Shown here piece after piece: positions 6,367 through 12,485 of a stretch of DNA of 14,804 nt (position 1 is the stretch's first letter; each line of letters starts with the position of its first letter). Source of the DNA: Candidatus Eiseniibacteriota bacterium (GTDB lineage Bacteria; Eisenbacteria; RBG-16-71-46); assembly GCA_005893365.1 (NCBI GenBank), contig VBPB01000106.1, positions 1-14,804 of the forward strand, given 5' to 3'. The notes below the pieces were generated by a model. It ran no database searches and was not told where the DNA came from. It was given only the letters and a program-made list of their open reading frames with translations. Made by a program: the position numbers and the translations under genes.

Positions 6367-7473
6367 GTGGTCGTCGTCAGCTACTCAGGCAAGGAGATCA
6401 ACGCCAAGCTGGTGTACTACGGCTGCGGCTTGTGCGGCAAGACCACCAACCTCGAGTCCATCTACGAGGCCGTCCCCGACACCAGCCGGGGCAAGATGGT
6501 CAGCATGAAGACGCAGTCCGACCGGACGCTCTTCTTCGATCTCCTGCCGCTCGATCTCGGCGAGATCATGGGCTTCAAGACCCGGTTCCTGCTCTACACC
6601 GTGCCCGGCCAGGTCTTCTACAACGCCACCCGCAAGCTCGTGCTCAAGGGCGCCGACGCCATCGTGTTCGTGGCCGACAGCGAGATCGGCAAGATGGAGG
6701 AGAACAAGGACAGCCTCGAGAACCTCCGCGCCAACCTCGCCGAGTACTCGGTGGACCTGGACGACCTGCCCTGGCTGATCCAGTACAACAAGCGCGACCT
6801 GCCGAACGTCTACAGCCTCGACGAGCTGCAGGCGGGGCTCAATCCCGGCGGCAAGGTGCCCCACTACGAGGCGGTGGCGCCGATCGGCAAGGGCGTGTTC
6901 GAGACCTTCCGCGGCATCTCCCATCTGTTGATGGAGAAGGTGACCAAGGAGCTGCGCCGCGGCGGCAGTCCGCCTCCGGCGCGCCGGCCGGCCGCCGAGG
7001 CCGCCAAGCCGGCCGCCGTCGCGGCCGCGGCCGCCACGAACGACCACCCGGCCAGCAAGGCCCCGACCAGTGCCCCGGCCCGCGCCATCGAGCGCGAGGC
7101 GCAGGAGACGCGCGCGGCCGAGCCGGTGGCCCCGGTGTCCGAGACCGACGACTACGGACGCGAGATCCTGCTCGGCGACGAGATCCCGCCCCGTGGCGAC
7201 GGGGATGGCGGCGCCCGCGGCGCGGCGGAGCGGGAGATGGCGCCGGTCGGCGCCCGGCCCGCGCTGGATCCCCCGCCCGGCGTGACCAAGAATCCGGCCG
7301 CGGGGAACAAGGCCCGCCCGAAGGCCTCGGCCAACCCGTCCTCGGCCAACCCGTCGTCGGCCGACCGCAACCTGTCGCTGGCCGAACCGACCACGGTGGT
7401 GGTGCCGGTCAAGCTGCCGGTTGGCGGCACCGCCGGGATCGTCATCAAGATCGTCTTCGAACGTCAGGACTGA
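6367..7473 (+). CDS. mglA: MglA-type polarity GTPase with a long disordered C-terminal extension
   Basis: Small Ras-like GTPase that sets cell polarity in gliding and type IV pilus motility. GTG 6367 is chosen because AAGGAGG (6352-6358) lies eight bases upstream and residue numbering then matches Myxococcus MglA exactly: P-loop G19-x-G-L-C-G-K25-T26, the MglA-specific YTVPGQ with T78 in place of the usual DxxG, and NKRD at 141-144. Position 20 is Cys (GCGLCGKTT), where MglA from Myxococcus has Pro. The GTPase domain ends near residue 197. The remaining 170 residues are Ala/Pro/Lys-rich and probably unstructured, then close with a hydrophobic beta-like tail (TTVVVPVKLPVGGTAGIVIK). Typical MglA is about 195 residues and is paired with the regulator MglB; no mglB is seen here. 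Whether it drives motility or another polarity process is open. Confidence 0.88.
   Translation: MVVVSYSGKEINAKLVYYGCGLCGKTTNLESIYEAVPDTSRGKMVSMKTQSDRTLFFDLLPLDLGEIMGFKTRFLLYTVPGQVFYNATRKLVLKGADAIVFVADSEIGKMEENKDSLENLRANLAEYSVDLDDLPWLIQYNKRDLPNVYSLDELQAGLNPGGKVPHYEAVAPIGKGVFETFRGISHLLMEKVTKELRRGGSPPPARRPAAEAAKPAAVAAAAATNDHPASKAPTSAPARAIEREAQETRAAEPVAPVSETDDYGREILLGDEIPPRGDGDGGARGAAEREMAPVGARPALDPPPGVTKNPAAGNKARPKASANPSSANPSSADRNLSLAEPTTVVVPVKLPVGGTAGIVIKIVFERQD
7327..7363 (+). repeat. Short in-frame tandem repeat in the MglA tail
   Basis: A 15-base unit (TCGGCCAACCCGTCC, then the same with a final G) is repeated 2.5 times and encodes SANPSSANPSSA. This kind of short tandem repeat is usual in disordered linkers and can change length by slippage. 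Confidence 0.75.
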
Positions 7474-7512
7474 GTCAGGTCCGCCCGGCCCCCCGCGGCC
7501 GCCGATTCCAAG

Positions 7513-7541
7513 TTGACACGGTGGGGGCGGGACCCTAGCCT
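7513..7541 (+). promoter_or_regulatory. Promoter-like -35/-10 giving a nearly leaderless transcript
   Basis: TTGACA (7513-7518, a perfect consensus), 17-base spacer, TAGCCT (7536-7541). Transcription would start around 7547-7549, only two to four bases before ATG 7551. There is no Shine-Dalgarno in the gap, which agrees with leaderless translation. Confidence 0.6.
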
Positions 7542-7550
7542 GATCCTCGT

Positions 7551-8036
7551 ATGGACGCCCGACGCATCCTCGTCCCACTGGTGGCGGCGCTGGCCATGAC
7601 GGCCGCGGCCGGCCCCGCGCTGGCGCAGCCCCTCGGCGACAGCGGCTTCGGCTCCTTCTTAGGCGGGACCCCGTACACGCCCCGCGTCCCGGTGAGCGCC
7701 TTCGCCCGACCCGCGTCCTGGCTGGACCCCTCGCGGCTCCACCTCTCGACCACCGTGAGCGTCGGCACCGGATTCAACGGCAAGACCGAAGGGCTGCAGG
7801 TGACGAGCCTCTCGTATCAGATGGCGGGTCCGCTCGCGGTCCGGCTCAGCCTCGGCAACGCCTTCGGCGCCAGCGCCGCCCAGAGCGGGCACGGCATGTT
7901 CCTCGAGGGCTTCCAGGTGGCGTACCGGCCGTTCGCGTCGATGCAGATCAACGTCGACTACCGCGACTTCCGCTCGCCGCTCCAGTACTCCTCGTACTCC
8001 TCGAGCGACCCAGGCTTCGGCCCGTTCGGTCGCTGA
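7551..8036 (+). CDS. Small secreted or outer-membrane-associated protein, unknown function
   Basis: 161 residues. The N-terminus is a clear Sec signal peptide: basic MDARR, hydrophobic core ILVPLVAALAMTAAA, and an ALA|QP signal-peptidase I site near residue 25. The mature part has no further membrane helix. It shows alternating polar/apolar stretches (LHLSTTVSVGTGF, LAVRLSLGNAF, FQVAYRPFASMQINVDYRDF) that resemble strands of a small outer-membrane barrel, and it ends in a Ser/Tyr/Gly-rich tail. I do not recognise the family. The lack of a ribosome site and the promoter 10 bases upstream suggest a leaderless message. trpA begins only seven bases after its stop, so it probably shares the transcript although no functional link is evident. 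Confidence 0.72.
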   Translation: MDARRILVPLVAALAMTAAAGPALAQPLGDSGFGSFLGGTPYTPRVPVSAFARPASWLDPSRLHLSTTVSVGTGFNGKTEGLQVTSLSYQMAGPLAVRLSLGNAFGASAAQSGHGMFLEGFQVAYRPFASMQINVDYRDFRSPLQYSSYSSSDPGFGPFGR

Positions 8037-8043
8037 CCGGGCC

Positions 8044-8841
8044 TTGGCCGCGGCGGTCTCGCGCCTCGGCCCCGCCTTCGCCTCGGCTCACGGCGCCACC
8101 GGCCTCATCCCCTATGTGACCGCGGGCTATCCCTCGCTCGAGGCCTCGCTCGAGTTGCTGCTCGCCTTCGACCGCCTGGGCGCGCGCGCGGTCGAGGTGG
8201 GCATCCCGTTCTCCGATCCGATCGCCGACGGCCCCGACATCCAGCGCGCCGCCGAGTGGGCGCTGCGCGCGCGGGTGGGCATGGTCGAGGCGCTCGAGCT
8301 GGTGGCGCGCCTGCGCGCCCGCTCCCAGCTCCCGGTGGTGGTGATGACCTACGCCAACCCGGCGCTGCGCGGCGGCGCCGAGGATTTCGCGCGCCGGGCC
8401 CGCGCCGCCGGTGTCGACGGCGTGCTGATCTCCGACCTGCCCCCCGAGGAATCGCCCGAGGTGTGGGCGGCGCTCGACCGCGAGGGGCTCGACACCGTGA
8501 CGCTGGTGGCCCCCACGACCGACGACGCGCGGCTGCCGCGGTTGCTCGCGCGCGCCCGCGGGTTCGTCTACTGCCTCGCGCGCACCGGCGTCACCGGCCG
8601 GGGCGAAGGCTACGCGGGCGTGCTGCCCGAGCGCGTGGCGGCGCTGCGCCGCGCCACGACGCTGCCGGTGGCGGTCGGATTCGGCATCGCGGATGCGATG
8701 CAGGCGCGCGCCCTGCGCGGGGTCGCCGACGCGATCGTCGTGGGGGCGGCCTTCATGCGCGCGGTGGCGGAGGACCCGGCACGCGGCGTGGTCGAGCGCG
8801 TGGGGGGCCTCGCGGCCGCGCTAGTGGAGGCGCTGAGCTAG
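8044..8841 (+). CDS. trpA: Tryptophan synthase alpha subunit
   Basis: Cleaves indole-3-glycerol phosphate to indole and glyceraldehyde-3-phosphate, the first half-reaction of tryptophan synthase. 265 residues is the normal length for this (beta/alpha)8 barrel. The catalytic acids are in place: E51 in VEVGIPFSDP (Glu49 of Salmonella) and D62 in IADGPD (Asp60). The phosphate-binding loops ARTGVTGRGEGY and VGFGIADAMQARAL are also recognisable. The start is taken as TTG 8044, which gives the usual distance to LIPYVTAGYPS; no ATG or GTG fits as well and no strong ribosome site is seen, so coupling to the gene ending seven bases upstream is likely. trpB and the rest of the pathway are not adjacent here, which is unusual since trpB normally precedes trpA. 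Confidence 0.95.
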   Translation: MAAAVSRLGPAFASAHGATGLIPYVTAGYPSLEASLELLLAFDRLGARAVEVGIPFSDPIADGPDIQRAAEWALRARVGMVEALELVARLRARSQLPVVVMTYANPALRGGAEDFARRARAAGVDGVLISDLPPEESPEVWAALDREGLDTVTLVAPTTDDARLPRLLARARGFVYCLARTGVTGRGEGYAGVLPERVAALRRATTLPVAVGFGIADAMQARALRGVADAIVVGAAFMRAVAEDPARGVVERVGGLAAALVEALS

Positions 8842-8853
8842 CGGCCCAGCGCC
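8829..8853 (+). terminator. Stem-loop spanning the trpA stop codon
   Basis: GGCGCTG (8829-8835) pairs perfectly with CAGCGCC (8847-8853) around 11 bases, and is followed by CCTTAGG rather than a T run. It is a plausible weak or Rho-assisted end for the trpA transcript. Confidence 0.4.
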
Positions 8854-8861
8854 CCTTAGGC

Positions 8862-8918
8862 CTATCTCCGGATCCAGAACAGCAGATCGAGGAGCATCAG
8901 CGTCATGCCGACTTCCAC
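8862..8918 (-). CDS. Possible 18-residue hydrophobic micro-peptide
   Basis: On the minus strand a GTG at 8918 is preceded by GGAGG six bases away, and opens a frame reading VEVGMTLMLLDLLFWIRR then TAG. The peptide is strongly hydrophobic with a positive C-terminus, unlike the Arg/Pro/Ala products of chance frames in this genome. A loose promoter-like pair (TTGACC 8984-8979, 19-base spacer, TATGGC 8959-8954) is placed suitably upstream. Against it, the peptide is very short, no homologue is known to me, and GTG plus GGAGG occurs often by chance here. Confidence 0.27.
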   Translation of the reverse strand: MEVGMTLMLLDLLFWIRR

Positions 8919-8995
8919 GGTCCACCTCCGTGAGGAGGGGGTCGCGCGGTGCGGCCATACCGGGGACACGGTCCGCGCGGTCAACCGTCAATCGG

Positions 8996-9022
8996 CCGCC
9001 CGTGGGTTGGCAGCACGGGCGG
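8996..9022 (-). terminator. Stem-loop downstream of the PP2C phosphatase gene
   Basis: CCGCCCGT (8996-9003) and ACGGGCGG (9015-9022) form a perfect 8-bp stem with an 11-base loop, 21 bases past the phosphatase stop. No T tract follows on the minus strand, so it is a terminator candidate only. Confidence 0.42.
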
Positions 9023-9043
9023 GGGAGGCGGCGTCCTGTCGCC

Positions 9044-11539
9044 TCACCGGTGGGTTTCGGCCGGACGGAACGAGGACTTGAGCCCGTTCTCGCCCCCGCG
9101 CCGCGCGGTCTCCGGCGGGTCGGCCAGCTGCTTGAGCACCAGGACGGTCAGGTCGTCCTCCGGCCGGTCGGCGAAGGCGCGCACCCCGCCCACCAGGGCG
9201 GCCAGGATGCGCGAGGCACGCTCGTGGGCGTGCCGGTCGAGGATCTCGCGGACCCGCTCGGGCCCGAACATCTCGCTGCCGGCGCGGGCCTCGGTCAGCC
9301 CGTCGGTGTAGAGGACCACCACGTCGCCGGCGCCCAGATCGATCGAGACGTCCGGGTAGTGGGCCCCGTCGCTCACGCCCAGGAGGATGCCGCCGGCCGT
9401 CAGCTCCTCGACCTGCCCGGTGCGGCGGCGCAGCAGCGGCGGCGTGAGCCCGCCGTTGGCGAGCCGCACCCGTCCGCGCCGCACATCGACCTGGGCGCAG
9501 AGGAGCCCGACGAACTTGGCCGGCTGGCCGAGCCCCACCAGCTCCTGGTTCAGGGCGCGCAGGATCTCGCCCGGGTCCCGGCCGCCGCCCGCCTCGGCGC
9601 GGAAGCGCGCCTGGACCCCGGCGAGCACCAGGGCCGCCGGGACCCCGTGCCCGGCCGCGTCGCCCACCACCAGCGTGAACTCGCGCGGCGAGCGCTGCAC
9701 GAAGTCGTAGTAGTCGCCGCCGACCGCCCCGCTCGAGAGCGTGGCCGCGGCGCAGTCGAGCGTGGGGAACACCGGGGCGCGCCGCGGGAGCAGGTGCGAC
9801 TGGATGGCTCCCGCCCGCTCCAGCTCGCGGTCGCGGGCGCCGAGCGAGCGCGCGGCGTCGCGCAGCTCCAGGTTCTCCAGCTCGACCGCCAGGTGGCCCG
9901 CCATGCGCTCGAGCGCTTCGGCTTCGCGGGCGCCCAGCCATGGCCCGGCGAGGCGCCGGCCCAGCAGCAGGACCGCGGCCGGCGCGCCGTCGCCGACCGG
10001 CAGCACCCAGTGGACGCCGGCCGCTTCGAGGGCGGCGCGCTCGCCGGCCGGGATGGCGTGGTGATCGGTGGCGAGCGGGCCGGAACGGCCGGCGAGGGCG
10101 TCGCTCAACGCCGAGCCGGGTTCCAGGGCCGGCACCGCGATGCCGCCCGCGAAGGCCGGACGCAGTCCCAGGTCGGTCATGCGCAGGGCGGCGCAACCGT
10201 CGAGCTTGAGGGCCGTCGCCAGCGCGTCGCAGGCGCGCGCGAGCACGGTCGCGGCCCCGGCCTCGCGGCGCCCGCCGTTGACGGGGGCGAGGGCCGCCGA
10301 CAGCGCCGGCGGGTCCTCCACCGCCAGCAGGCGCGAGCCGAGCGAGCGCGCCCACGGCCGCGACGGGCCGGCGAGGGCGGCGGCGAGGGCCACCAGCGCC
10401 AGCGCCACGCCGGAGAGGCCAGCCCCCTGCTCGGGCCACCAGGTGGCCGCCAGCCACTCGCCGGTGACCCACGCCACGCCCGCGACCAAGGTCAGGACCA
10501 GGGCCGCGACACTCGCCCGCAGCGCCACGGCGAAGTCGAAGATGCCGTGCACCGCCACCGCCCAGGCGAAGGAGGCGGGCACGAGCAGCGTGAGCACCAC
10601 CGCCCAGCGCTCGCCCGGCACCACCAGCCGCGGCGCCAGCATGTGCGCCACGATCAGGGCGGCGAGCGGCGCCAGCCCCAGCACCGCGCCGGCCAGCGCC
10701 ACGCGCAGCCGGCGCCGCGCGTCGCGCGTGCTCGCGCGGGCGTAGGAGCGGGCGAACAACCCGAGCGCGGCGATGAGCCCGACGCCGAACCAGAGGGCGG
10801 AGGCCCCCTGCAGCAGCTCGAGGACCGGCGCCAGCGCCGGGTAGGCGAGCGCGCGCAGCGCGAGGGCGACCAGCGATCCGGCGCAGAGGAGCCCGGCCAC
10901 GCCGTAGCCCGCCACCACGCCGGCGGCCAGCCGCCCGCGGGGCGCCGCCGGCTCGGGGAAGAGGGCGAAGAAGTGGATGAGCAGCGCCGGGAGCAGCAGC
11001 GTCAGCCCGGCGTAGAGGAGCTCGACCAGGGCCCCCAGCGGCGGCCAGGGGACCCGCGGCAGCGGCGCCAGGATGCAGGCGAAGGCGAGCGAGAGCAGGT
11101 AGAACGGTCGCGTCAGCCGGTCGCGGCGCTCGCTCCACACCCAGCCGCCCAGGAGCACGAAGCCCGAGGCGACGAGCAGCAGGGCGGCCATCATCCGGCG
11201 CTCGCTCTCGGGGAGCGGGTCGGGCACCAGCCAGACGTCGCGGGCCTGATCACCGCGCTCGACCGCGACCGAGAGCGGCGTTCCCGGGCTGGCGGCTTCG
11301 AGCGGAGACTGGCCCCAACGCCACCCGGGCGTGCCGGGCGAGGGGGAGGGGATCCGGTCGCCGGGACTGAGGCCGGCGCGATCGCCCGGGCCGCCTGGGA
11401 CCACGGCGGCCACGCGATCCTCCCGCATCATCAGCCCCAGATAGGGCTGCCGGGGCAGGCTCAGCGCCGAGACCATCAGGGCCCCGGCGACCAGCGCCAG
11501 CAGCCACGACAACGGGTGGGCGGTGCCTCCGCGATCCAT
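9044..11539 (-). CDS. Membrane PDZ-like / multi-TM / GAF / SpoIIE-type PP2C serine phosphatase
   Basis: 831-residue signalling phosphatase of the RsbU/SpoIIE group, whose members dephosphorylate anti-sigma-factor antagonists in partner-switching stress pathways. Order of parts: TM helix 11-29; a PDZ-like domain about 31-105 (YLGLMMREDRVAAVVPGGPG, then AGLSPGDRI), expected outside the membrane; eight or so TM helices between about 117 and 392; a GAF-like domain about 425-560; a short coiled linker ending in IQSHLLPRR; and the PP2C domain about 595-805. Metal-binding acids are intact: D609 in GGDYYDF, D627 in GDAAGHG, D746 in YTDGLTE and D795/D796 in DDLTVL. ATG 11539 has GGGAGGT just upstream and a promoter-like pair beyond. 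No anti-sigma or antagonist gene is adjacent, so the target is unknown. The PDZ plus multi-TM sensor recalls Bacillus ComP, with a phosphatase output instead of a kinase. Confidence 0.92.
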   Translation of the reverse strand: MDRGGTAHPLSWLLALVAGALMVSALSLPRQPYLGLMMREDRVAAVVPGGPGDRAGLSPGDRIPSPSPGTPGWRWGQSPLEAASPGTPLSVAVERGDQARDVWLVPDPLPESERRMMAALLLVASGFVLLGGWVWSERRDRLTRPFYLLSLAFACILAPLPRVPWPPLGALVELLYAGLTLLLPALLIHFFALFPEPAAPRGRLAAGVVAGYGVAGLLCAGSLVALALRALAYPALAPVLELLQGASALWFGVGLIAALGLFARSYARASTRDARRRLRVALAGAVLGLAPLAALIVAHMLAPRLVVPGERWAVVLTLLVPASFAWAVAVHGIFDFAVALRASVAALVLTLVAGVAWVTGEWLAATWWPEQGAGLSGVALALVALAAALAGPSRPWARSLGSRLLAVEDPPALSAALAPVNGGRREAGAATVLARACDALATALKLDGCAALRMTDLGLRPAFAGGIAVPALEPGSALSDALAGRSGPLATDHHAIPAGERAALEAAGVHWVLPVGDGAPAAVLLLGRRLAGPWLGAREAEALERMAGHLAVELENLELRDAARSLGARDRELERAGAIQSHLLPRRAPVFPTLDCAAATLSSGAVGGDYYDFVQRSPREFTLVVGDAAGHGVPAALVLAGVQARFRAEAGGGRDPGEILRALNQELVGLGQPAKFVGLLCAQVDVRRGRVRLANGGLTPPLLRRRTGQVEELTAGGILLGVSDGAHYPDVSIDLGAGDVVVLYTDGLTEARAGSEMFGPERVREILDRHAHERASRILAALVGGVRAFADRPEDDLTVLVLKQLADPPETARRGGENGLKSSFRPAETHR

Positions 11540-11567
11540 GCGGACCTCCCGAGCCAGAGACAGCGGG

Positions 11568-11595
11568 AGCCTAGCAACTGGCGCCCCGGAGTCAA
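11568..11595 (-). promoter_or_regulatory. Promoter-like -35/-10 for the PP2C phosphatase gene
   Basis: On the minus strand: TTGACT (11595-11590), 16-base spacer, TAGGCT (11573-11568), with ATG 11539 about 29 bases past the -10. It shares the TAGNNT -10 form with three other elements in the window. Confidence 0.5.
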
Positions 11596-11610
11596 TCCTG
11601 AATCCGGGGA

Positions 11611-11639
11611 TGGACCGCGGAGCCCGATGTCGCTATTCT
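11611..11639 (+). promoter_or_regulatory. Promoter-like -35/-10 for csrA
   Basis: TGGACC (11611-11616), 17-base spacer, TATTCT (11634-11639). It would give a leader of about 80 bases before csrA. It lies next to the divergent phosphatase promoter (11568-11595), so the two may share control. Confidence 0.42.
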
Positions 11640-11727
11640 GCACATCAAGTCGCTTGTCTTTCTTGCCGATACGCTGATCAAGGAAGGGTGCTGGCCGCCA
11701 CGGTGCGGATGCGGAGGAAGGTGCGCG

Positions 11728-11967
11728 ATGCTGGTCCTAACAAGGAAGTTAGGGGAGAACATCCGGATCGGTGATTCGGTGAAGATCACCGTCCTCGAAG
11801 TCCGTTCCGGGCAGGTCAAGCTGGGCATCGAGGCGCCGCCCGAGGTGAAGGTGCATCGCGAGGAGATCTACGCCCGCATCCAAGAGGAGAACCGGCGGGC
11901 ACAACGCGGCAAGCCGGAAGGGGACTCGGAAACCCCACCCGCCGGAGCGAAGCAGGAGAACGGTTGA
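11728..11967 (+). CDS. csrA: Carbon storage regulator CsrA
   Basis: Small homodimeric RNA-binding protein that blocks or promotes translation by binding GGA in mRNA leaders; it controls flagella, biofilm and carbon storage. The 79 residues open with the hallmark MLVLTRKLGENIRIGD, continue with VKLGIEAPPEVKVHREEIY, and keep the RNA-contacting L4, R6 and the R of VHREE. After residue 60 comes a charged, probably disordered tail (about 20 residues) slightly longer than in enteric CsrA. The ribosome site GGAGGAAGG (11713-11721) is strong and itself contains GGA triplets, so autoregulation is possible. A FlgM-like gene follows 109 bases on, as csrA and flgM are often associated in flagellar regulation, but no fliW or flagellin gene is seen. 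Confidence 0.96.
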   Translation: MLVLTRKLGENIRIGDSVKITVLEVRSGQVKLGIEAPPEVKVHREEIYARIQEENRRAQRGKPEGDSETPPAGAKQENG

Positions 11968-12076
11968 TCCGCAGAGGACGGCGCCCGACGCGATGACCGG
12001 GTGGCGCGCCCCAAGGCGGATCGGGGCACGCGCAGTGATCGGTTTGCCCAGCGCAGCCTAGCCTCGGCGAGGGGAC

Positions 12077-12277
12077 ATGACCCGCACCATGCAGCGCCGC
12101 ACGCGCAAGCGCACCACCGCCGGCCCCAGCCTTTCCTCCGCCGCGCGCGACGCCGGACGCATCCGGCCCGGCCGCATCCTCGTCGCCCAGGCCCGCATCG
12201 CCTCCGGCTACTACGAGCGCCCCGAGGTGAAGGACTTCCTGCTCCAAGCACTCCTCCTGGAGCTGCGCCGCCACTAG
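12077..12277 (+). CDS. FlgM-like small protein (possible anti-sigma-28 factor)
   Basis: 66-residue protein. The N-terminal 25 residues are basic and low-complexity, as in the unstructured half of FlgM. The C-terminal part (RIRPGRILVAQARIASGYYE, residues 28-47, then VKDFLLQALLLELRRH) resembles the FlgM helices that hold the flagellar sigma factor: a pattern of AR..I..G.Y followed by an amphipathic Leu-rich helix. Position right after csrA supports a flagellar regulatory role. The match is to a short, weakly conserved family, so an unrelated small helical protein remains possible. ATG 12077 has a close GAGGGG; ATG 12089 is an alternative giving 62 residues. Confidence 0.55.
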   Translation: MTRTMQRRTRKRTTAGPSLSSAARDAGRIRPGRILVAQARIASGYYERPEVKDFLLQALLLELRRH

Positions 12278-12360
12278 GCTGGTTCGCAGCCTCGATCCCG
12301 GCGTCGGCTCGGTCGCGCGTCGCGGTTTCGGCTCCGCCCACGCGGCCCAGGCCGTCGCGC

Positions 12361-12366
12361 TATACT
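12361..12366 (+). promoter_or_regulatory. TATACT -10-like box before the sensor kinase gene
   Basis: A near-consensus -10 hexamer in a GC-rich context, 26 bases before GTG 12393. No matching -35 is present at 16-18 bases, so it is a half-site only. Confidence 0.25.
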
Positions 12367-12392
12367 GCGCCGGCGATGGGACGCACACGGAC

Positions 12393-12485
12393 GTGACACG
12401 CACCCGCGGGATCCAGGCACGGACGCCGCCGCTCGAACCGCTGGTTCGCGCGTTGATGGCCGACCGCGACGCCGGGGTGGCCTGA
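12393..12485 (+). pseudogene. N-terminal fragment of the NtrB-like sensor kinase, out of frame
   Basis: From GTG 12393 this frame reads 30 residues, including LEPLVRALMADRDAGVA, and then hits TGA at 12483. NtrB- and PAS-type kinases usually continue at this point with a strand such as VVVLDxxGRI before the helix NRAAxRLLG. That helix does appear (LNRAAARLLG) but starts at 12482 in a frame two bases over. About ten residues of the first PAS strand and turn appear to be missing. This is best read as the true gene start cut off by a short deletion or a sequence error. Confidence 0.6.

Noticed and set aside
6385..7578. A 397-codon minus-strand open frame
   Set aside because: Antisense shadow of MglA; repetitive Gly/Arg/His/Leu composition and no recognisable domain.
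8930..11677. A 915-codon open frame on the plus strand
   Set aside because: It is antisense to the PP2C phosphatase, which has full domain signatures; its product is Gln/Arg/Gly-rich with no motif, as expected for an opposite frame in very GC-rich DNA.
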